A program made the position numbers and the translations under genes. A stretch of DNA of 13,145 nucleotides from Alphaproteobacteria bacterium. GTDB lineage: Bacteria; Pseudomonadota; Alphaproteobacteria; Rhizobiales; Xanthobacteraceae. The notes beneath the pieces were generated by a model. It was not told the origin of the DNA, did no database searches, and was given only the letters and a program-made list of their open reading frames with translations. This document shows positions 8,538 through 13,145 of this stretch, piece by piece. The first letter of the stretch is position 1, and every line of letters starts with the position of its first letter. The stretch lies in the NCBI GenBank assembly GCA_005884465.1, contig VAZH01000142.1, forward strand, positions 1-13,145, given 5' to 3'.

Positions 8538-9710
8538 ATGATTCCCAACGCGTATCGGATGTTCAACTTCGATCTCGGCGAAACCGCGGACGCTATTCGC
8601 GAGACCGTACACGATTTCTCGAGCCACGAGATTGCGCCGCGCGCCGACGAGATCGACAAGAGCAATCAATTTCCCCGCGACCTCTGGCCGAAAATCGGCG
8701 CGCTCGGCCTGCACGGCATTACCGTCGAGGAGGAATATGGCGGCTCGGGGCTCGGTTACCTCGAGCATTGCATCGCGGTCGAGGAAATTTCGCGGGCATC
8801 GGCCGCGGTCGGCCTGTCCTACGGGGCGCATTCCAACCTTTGCGTCAACCAGCTGCGCCGCAACGGCAACGAGGCGCAGAAACGGAAATACCTGCCAAAA
8901 CTGATCTCGGGCGAGCATGTAGGGGCGCTGGCGATGTCGGAGCCCGGCGCCGGCTCCGACGTGGTGTCGATGACGACCCGCGCCGAGAAGAAGGGCGATC
9001 GCTACGTGATCAACGGCAGCAAGATGTGGATCACCAACGGACCGATCGCGGAAACGCTGGTGGTCTATGCCAAGACCGATCCGGCGGCCGGGCCGCGCGG
9101 AATCACCGCCTTCATCATCGAAAAAGGCATGAAGGGATTTTCCACCGCGCAAAAGCTCGACAAGCTCGGCATGCGCGGCTCCGACACCGGCGAACTGCTG
9201 TTCGAGAATTGCGAAGTGCCGGAAGAAAACGTGCTCGGCGAAGTCGGCCGCGGCGCCAACGTGCTGATGTCCGGTCTTGACTATGAGCGCGCGGTGCTGG
9301 CCGCGGGTCCGCTCGGGATCATGCAGGCCTGCCTCGACGTGGTGATGCCCTATGTGCACGAGCGCAAGCAGTTCGGCCAGCCGATCGGCAGCTTTCAACT
9401 GGTGCAGGGCAAGATCGCCGACATGTACACCACCATGAATGCATCCCGCGCCTATGTGTATGCAGTCGCTAAAGCCTGCGATCGCGGCGAGACCACCCGC
9501 GAGGATGCGGCGGGCGCCATTCTCTATGCCTCCGAGAAGGCGACGCAGTGTACCCTCGACGCCATCCAGCTGCTCGGCGGCAACGGCTATATCAACGATT
9601 ATCCCACGGGGCGGCTGTTGCGCGACGCCAAGCTTTACGAGATCGGCGCCGGCACCAGCGAGATCCGCCGCATGCTGATCGGCCGCGAGCTGTTCGACAA
9701 ATCGGCCTGA
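8538..9710 (+). CDS. ivd: Isovaleryl-CoA dehydrogenase-type acyl-CoA dehydrogenase
   Basis: This 390-residue FAD enzyme is predicted to oxidise isovaleryl-CoA to 3-methylcrotonyl-CoA, the third step of leucine breakdown, with ETF as electron acceptor. The long match to the IVD subfamily includes [14 protein letters not shown] (about 93-106), [23 protein letters not shown] and [17 protein letters not shown]. It continues through [20 protein letters not shown], with catalytic Glu250 in the position specific to IVD, and [20 protein letters not shown]. The usual Glu of other dehydrogenases is Gly here (YEIGAGTSE), as expected for IVD. ATG at 8538 follows GGAGG by 10 bases; an earlier in-frame ATG at 8478 would add residues with no family match. 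The methylcrotonyl-CoA carboxylase and hydratase genes that often follow ivd are absent; a repeat and convergent envelope genes come next. A related branched acyl-CoA could be the true substrate. Confidence 0.93.
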   Translation: MIPNAYRMFNFDLGETADAIRETVHDFSSHEIAPRADEIDKSNQFPRDLWPKIGALGLHGITVEEEYGGSGLGYLEHCIAVEEISRASAAVGLSYGAHSNLCVNQLRRNGNEAQKRKYLPKLISGEHVGALAMSEPGAGSDVVSMTTRAEKKGDRYVINGSKMWITNGPIAETLVVYAKTDPAAGPRGITAFIIEKGMKGFSTAQKLDKLGMRGSDTGELLFENCEVPEENVLGEVGRGANVLMSGLDYERAVLAAGPLGIMQACLDVVMPYVHERKQFGQPIGSFQLVQGKIADMYTTMNASRAYVYAVAKACDRGETTREDAAGAILYASEKATQCTLDAIQLLGGNGYINDYPTGRLLRDAKLYEIGAGTSEIRRMLIGRELFDKSA

Positions 9711-9727
9711 TATATTCCGCGCTATTC

Positions 9728-9847
9728 GTCGTCCCTGCGAACGCAGGGACCCATAACCCCCGCCGCCAGTTGTGACAGAAGGCGTCGGGGCGTTATTGCG
9801 AAAACAAGAGGCCGCGGCGTATGGGTCCCTGCGTTCGCAGGGACGAC
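9728..9847. repeat. Inverted-repeat element with perfect 28-bp arms
   Basis: The left arm (9728-9755, starting GTCGTCCCTGCGAACGCAGG) is the exact reverse complement of the right arm (9820-9847, ending CGCAGGGACGAC). A 64-bp centre separates them. Each arm is also self-complementary: GTCCCTGCG pairs with CGCAGGGAC around an AA or TT loop. The RNA could therefore form two small hairpins or one long stem. It occupies most of the 152 bp between the convergent dehydrogenase and DUF2927 genes and may serve as a two-way terminator. It resembles a small non-coding repeat element; copy number cannot be judged from one window. Confidence 0.85.
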
Positions 9848-9862
9848 CCCGAGAGTTAGTTT

Positions 9863-10675
9863 CTACTCCGCCAGATTATTCACCTTCCTCACCCAGGCGC
9901 GGACGTCGGCGAGCACGTCGGGCAGCACCGCCTTGACCTCCGCAACCGTCATGCCGGCCTTGATGCGCGGGTCGTACAATACGTTCATGATGTACTGGTC
10001 GTAGACGTCGAAATATCCCATCGACACATTGTCGTTGAACATGGTCCACGGCACCGTGGAGGTATCGTTGATCGGCCCGAGCGACTGCAGCAGTTCCTCA
10101 TAGGCGCAGTCGAGGAAGGTGAAATCGCCATTGTCGACCGTGAGGATTACGTCGGAGTGCTCGATTTCAAACTTGTCGTTCTTGCGGAATCCGGACAGGC
10201 ATTGCGGATCGAGCGAGGTCTTGATCTCGCGGGCCCGCTCGCTGCCGTAGAATGTCGAGATGGTGCGAAACAGATCGCGATCGCGCACCAGTTTGACCGT
10301 AACGTTGGCACTGTTGCTGGTCTCGGCCATGGCGATGTCGAGATGCTGAACCCGCTGCGCGATGTCGGCCACGACTTTCGCGAGCTGCACCTTTCGATCC
10401 GCACGGTTGCCATCGGCGAACACCCGCACCGGCGCCTCGTACTTTCGAATGCGGTCGACCCGGCCGGCGAGATGGTACTCGGCGCCGAACGCGGTCTTCA
10501 TAAATCCTTCAATGATCTCGCTGTCGGTGAACGTCTTCTTTTCAACGCGCTGGCGCGATGCGATGGCGGCAATTTCCGCCGATGCCGGTGGCGAGACGAT
10601 GGCGTCGAATGCGATTGCCGCCAAAGCGGCCGCGACTATCCGTCGAGCCTGGGAAAACCGATCAGATGCGCTCAT
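9863..10675 (-). CDS. DUF2927 domain-containing exported protein
   Basis: This 270-residue protein has no known biochemical role. Residues 1-33 look like a Sec signal peptide: QARR, then a hydrophobic stretch (IVAAALAAIAF), ending PPASA before EIAA, so it should act in the periplasm or envelope. The mature part matches the DUF2927 family by pattern: FGAEYHLAGRVDRIRKYEAPVRVF (about 63-86), a long amphipathic helix with heptad-like hydrophobics near 97-116, and DCAYEELLQSLGPINDT (189-205). MFNDN follows, and LYDPRIKAGMTVAEV (233-247) lies near the C-terminus. Two Cys, at 159 and 190, could form a disulfide. ATG at 10675 is chosen because the signal peptide begins there, although no clear ribosome site precedes it; an in-frame TTG at 10738 is the alternative. 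It lies 85 bp downstream of the L,D-transpeptidase gene on the same strand, so cotranscription and an envelope role are plausible. Confidence 0.82.
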   Translation of the reverse strand: MSASDRFSQARRIVAAALAAIAFDAIVSPPASAEIAAIASRQRVEKKTFTDSEIIEGFMKTAFGAEYHLAGRVDRIRKYEAPVRVFADGNRADRKVQLAKVVADIAQRVQHLDIAMAETSNSANVTVKLVRDRDLFRTISTFYGSERAREIKTSLDPQCLSGFRKNDKFEIEHSDVILTVDNGDFTFLDCAYEELLQSLGPINDTSTVPWTMFNDNVSMGYFDVYDQYIMNVLYDPRIKAGMTVAEVKAVLPDVLADVRAWVRKVNNLAE

Positions 10676-10760
10676 TGCAACGACGCTGCCGCAACCGGCC
10701 GGCGCGCGCAAGGCTCGATCAAGCAGCCGCCGGCTCAAGTTCCCGTGCTTGGGCGCTGTC

Positions 10761-11336
10761 TTAGTTCCTCACGACCACGGTGGCGCCGATGGAGACGCGG
10801 TTATAGAGATCGGTTACGTCTTCGTTGCTCATGCGGAAGCAGCCGGACGATACCGCCTGGCCGATCGTGTCCGGTTCGTTGGAGCCGTGAATGCGATAAA
10901 GCGTCGAGCCCAGATACATGGCGCGGGCGCCGAGCGGGTTGTCGAGGCCGCCCGCCATATGGCGCGGCAGGTCGGGCCGTCGCGCCAGCATCTGCGAGGG
11001 CGGGGTCCAGCCCGGCCATTCCTTTTTCGCGGAGATGCGGTGGACGCCGGACCAGCGAAAGCCGTCGCGGCCGACACCGATGCCGTAGCGAAGCGCCTGG
11101 CCCTGAGCCAGGACGAGATAAAGGCGCCGCTCGGCGGTGTCTATGTAAATGGTGCCAGGCTTATACTGGCTGACAAAGCTCACCACCTCGCGCCGAGCCG
11201 AGCTTGACCTGCCGCCGAGGCCGAAAAAGGAACCGCCTCCCATGACATCGCGCATGTCGAAGGCTTCGGCTCGCGCGTGGCCGGCACCGGCCAGCAATGT
11301 CACCGCTGCAACCAGAAGAGCAAACCCCCTAATCAT
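10761..11336 (-). CDS. L,D-transpeptidase (YkuD/ErfK family)
   Basis: This 191-residue exported enzyme would make 3-3 peptidoglycan cross-links or attach proteins to peptidoglycan in the periplasm. The N-terminus MIRGFALLVAAVTLLAGAG...ARA is a Sec signal peptide with likely cleavage after Ala23. A Gly/Ser-rich linker (about 33-47) follows. The YkuD domain starts at about 58 (YKPGTIYIDTAERRLYLVL) and carries the catalytic motif: His150-Gly151 (YRIHGS) and SSGCFRMSNEDV with Cys166 and Arg168. LDNPLGARAMYLG is also typical. The domain is complete and no extra LysM or binding domain is present. ATG at 11336 has a good ribosome site (GAGAGG, 6 bases upstream) and directly begins the signal peptide; a GTG further upstream would bury it. 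The DUF2927 gene follows on the same strand. Confidence 0.93.
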   Translation of the reverse strand: MIRGFALLVAAVTLLAGAGHARAEAFDMRDVMGGGSFFGLGGRSSSARREVVSFVSQYKPGTIYIDTAERRLYLVLAQGQALRYGIGVGRDGFRWSGVHRISAKKEWPGWTPPSQMLARRPDLPRHMAGGLDNPLGARAMYLGSTLYRIHGSNEPDTIGQAVSSGCFRMSNEDVTDLYNRVSIGATVVVRN

Positions 11337-11615
11337 CTTCGTCCTCTCAAGAAAAATCGATTTGGCCTGGAGAAAGGCCATAATTGGCGCGATTTCGCAA
11401 GCCACGGCCGCGCGAGCCAGTGATTTTCAAGGTTCGGCGTTACCGAAATAACACCATTGCTGGGATGATGACAGCGCAGGTCTCGATGAATTGGCCGCGG
11501 GCACCGACCGTTCCCCAGGCGATGGCAGCATTGTTCCCGAAACCTTTGACGAAATGCGCCAGGAATGATTGATCTTCAATCAGTATCAAGAAACGTCGCG
11601 AACGGGAGTGGCACG
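11337..11615. promoter_or_regulatory. Divergent intergenic region with a candidate operator
   Basis: This 279-bp region separates the L,D-transpeptidase (-) and the ThDP enzyme (+). It holds a perfect palindrome TGATTGA-TCT-TCAATCA (11566-11582), 33 bases before the ATG at 11616. A TTGACG box (11546-11551) lies just upstream and could be a -35 element; the palindrome would then cover the -10 area, but no good -10 hexamer is visible. A small hairpin TGGCCT-GGAGAA-AGGCCA (11363-11380) lies in the presumed leader of the transpeptidase gene. Short open frames here show no convincing ribosome site or family pattern. Regulatory function is inferred from position and symmetry only. Confidence 0.35.
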
Positions 11616-13145
11616 ATGAATGGTGCGGAAAGTCTGGTGCGGACGCTGGTTGCCGGCGGCGTTGACGTCTGCTTCGCCAATCCCGGCACCTCCGAGATGC
11701 ATTTTGTGGCAGCCCTTGACCGGGTCGAGGGGATGCGCTGCGTGCTCGGCCTGTTCGAGGGCGTGGTGACGGGTGCCGCCGACGGCTATTTCCGCATGAA
11801 GGGTACGCCGGCATCGACGCTGCTGCACCTTGGCCCTGGGCTCGCAAACGGCCTTGCCAATTTGCACAACGCCAAGAAGGCGAATTCCGGCATCGTCAAC
11901 ATCGTCGGCCAGCACGCGACCTACCACATCGAATATAATGCGCCGCTGACCTCCGACATCGAGGGCCTGGCGCGGCCGATGTCGGCATGGGTGCGCACCT
12001 CGCCGGATGCGAAATCCGTCGCCAAGGACGGCGCGGCCGCCATTGCCGCGGCCAAAAGCGCGCCGCCGCAGATCGCAACCCTGATCCTGCCCGCCGACAC
12101 CGCGTGGAATGAGGCCGACGGCATTGCGCAGGTGCCGCTTGAATCGCAGCGCGCGGGTTACTCGTCGCAAGCGGTCGAGACCGCGGCGAAGGTGCTGCGC
12201 GGCGGCGAGCCGACGCTGCTGCTGCTCACCGGCAGCGCGCTGACGGAGCGAGGGCTGGCGCTGGCGGCGCAAATTGCCGGCAAGACCGGCTGCAAGGTGA
12301 TGGGCCAGACCTACAATCCGCGGATGGCGCGCGGGCGCGGGCGCTTCTCGATCGACCGAATTCCATATGTAATCGAGCAGGCGCTGCCGATCCTTCAAAG
12401 TTTTCGCCACATCATTCTGGTCGAAACCAACGATCCCGTGGCGTTTTTCGCCTACCCGAACAAGCCGAGCCTGTTGAAGCCCGAGGGTTGCGAGGTCCAT
12501 CGCATGACCTCAGGCGGAGAAAATTCGGTCGCGGCGCTGGAGGCGCTGGCATCCGCCGTGGGCGCTAAGCCGGCAGATGCCAAGCCGCAGGCGTTGGTCG
12601 AGCTGACAAAACCGACCGGCGCGCTGACCCATGGTGCGATCGCGCAGGCGGTCGCAATGGCGATCCCGGAAAATGCCATCGTGGTCGATGAATCCATCAC
12701 CACCGGGCGCGGCTTCTTTCCGCCGACCGCGGCCGCCGTTCCGCACGACTGGCTGCAGAACATGGGCGGCTCGATCGGATTTTCGACGCCGGTCGCGACC
12801 GGAGCGGCGGTCGCATGTCCCGACCGCAAGGTGATCTGCATGGTCGGCGACGGCAGCGCGATGTACACGTTGCAGTCGCTGTGGACGCAGGCCCGCGAAA
12901 ACCTCAACGTGACCACCATCGTGTTCGCCAATCGCATCTACCAGATCCTGCGGGGCGAATTCGACAGCGTCGGCGCGGGCGAGCCGGGACAGCGCGCGCT
13001 CGATATGCTGAAAATCGACCGCCCGGCGATCGACTGGGTCTCGCTCGCCAAGGGCATGGGCGTTCAGGGCCGCGCGGTTACTACCGCCGACGAATTCGTC
13101 AAGGCGCTGGCGGAAGCCATTCCCGAAAAGGGACCGCGGCTGATC
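11616..13145 (+). CDS. Acetolactate synthase large-subunit-like ThDP enzyme, 3' end missing
   Basis: The frame is open to the window edge and gives 510 residues. It belongs to the acetolactate synthase superfamily of ThDP enzymes, which decarboxylate 2-oxo acids and ligate or release the product. The pyrimidine-binding domain carries FANPGTSEMHF (20-30), the cofactor-activating Glu48 in LGLFEGVV, and HLGPGLANGLANLHNA. The C-terminal domain has GGSIGFSTPVATGAA and the ThDP/Mg motif GDGSAMYTLQSLWT starting at 411; it ends in Asn439-Arg440 (FANRIYQILRGEF) rather than the common NN. Family members of this short type run little beyond 510 residues, so few residues should be missing. ATG at 11616 follows GGGAG by 7 bases. 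The biosynthetic enzyme's small subunit is not visible, and the product could be something other than acetolactate. It is a distant paralogue of the decarboxylase at 606-2231. Confidence 0.85.
   Translation, partial: MNGAESLVRTLVAGGVDVCFANPGTSEMHFVAALDRVEGMRCVLGLFEGVVTGAADGYFRMKGTPASTLLHLGPGLANGLANLHNAKKANSGIVNIVGQHATYHIEYNAPLTSDIEGLARPMSAWVRTSPDAKSVAKDGAAAIAAAKSAPPQIATLILPADTAWNEADGIAQVPLESQRAGYSSQAVETAAKVLRGGEPTLLLLTGSALTERGLALAAQIAGKTGCKVMGQTYNPRMARGRGRFSIDRIPYVIEQALPILQSFRHIILVETNDPVAFFAYPNKPSLLKPEGCEVHRMTSGGENSVAALEALASAVGAKPADAKPQALVELTKPTGALTHGAIAQAVAMAIPENAIVVDESITTGRGFFPPTAAAVPHDWLQNMGGSIGFSTPVATGAAVACPDRKVICMVGDGSAMYTLQSLWTQARENLNVTTIVFANRIYQILRGEFDSVGAGEPGQRALDMLKIDRPAIDWVSLAKGMGVQGRAVTTADEFVKALAEAIPEKGPRLI

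Noticed and set aside
8364..9398. Minus-strand open frame of 344 residues
   Set aside because: It is antisense to the isovaleryl-CoA dehydrogenase gene, whose family match is unambiguous. The antisense frame is a result of high GC at third codon positions.
10157..11207. Plus-strand frames of 338 and 281 residues
   Set aside because: Both are antisense to the DUF2927 and L,D-transpeptidase genes, which have signal peptides and catalytic motifs on the minus strand.
11384..11572. Possible small plus-strand gene of 62 residues between the transpeptidase and the ThDP enzyme
   Set aside because: It has no ribosome site, no recognisable family and an overlap with the likely promoter region of the transpeptidase gene. 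Its composition is no better than chance.
11586..12500. Long minus-strand open frame of 304 residues
   Set aside because: It is the shadow of the acetolactate-synthase-like gene on the plus strand, which has clear ThDP motifs and a ribosome site. The shadow translation is low-complexity and Arg/His-rich.

Overview
The window looks like chromosomal DNA of a high-GC alphaproteobacterium, most likely Bradyrhizobium or a close relative (Nitrobacteraceae). The case rests on codon usage, gene content and intergenic inverted repeats of the kind scattered through Bradyrhizobium and Rhodopseudomonas genomes, for example the one opening CGTCATTGCGAGGAGCGAAG. The genus is an inference; no rRNA or species marker is present.

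Layout. (1) At the left edge is the 3' part of a short-chain dehydrogenase/reductase (+), convergent with what follows. (2) A six-gene minus-strand block runs from 8303 down to 606. In transcription order it holds two tandem CYP153-family cytochromes P450, an acyl-CoA dehydrogenase, a CaiB/BaiF CoA-transferase, a MaoC/mesaconyl-C4-CoA-hydratase-like protein, and a benzoylformate-decarboxylase-like ThDP enzyme. The transferase and hydratase overlap by 4 bp. (3) A 234-bp divergent control region separates this block from an isovaleryl-CoA-dehydrogenase-type gene (+). (4) Two exported cell-envelope proteins (-), an L,D-transpeptidase and a DUF2927 protein, follow. (5) At the right edge is an acetolactate-synthase-like ThDP enzyme (+), open at the window end.

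How the genes may work together. The minus-strand block reads as a catabolic route: terminal or allylic hydroxylation of a hydrophobic substrate by the P450s, oxidation to an acid (possibly by the SDR or by enzymes elsewhere), CoA activation by the CaiB-type transferase, alpha,beta-desaturation by the acyl-CoA dehydrogenase, and hydration by the hot-dog hydratase. The ThDP enzyme would cleave or carboligate a 2-oxo acid or aldehyde. The divergent isovaleryl-CoA dehydrogenase hints at a branched or isoprenoid-type carbon skeleton. The substrate is not known from the sequence. No ferredoxin, ferredoxin reductase, transporter or regulator is visible.

Inverted-repeat elements of several different types sit in nearly every junction of the catabolic block and at both of its convergent borders. 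I found no tRNA, rRNA, CRISPR array, transposase or phage gene.
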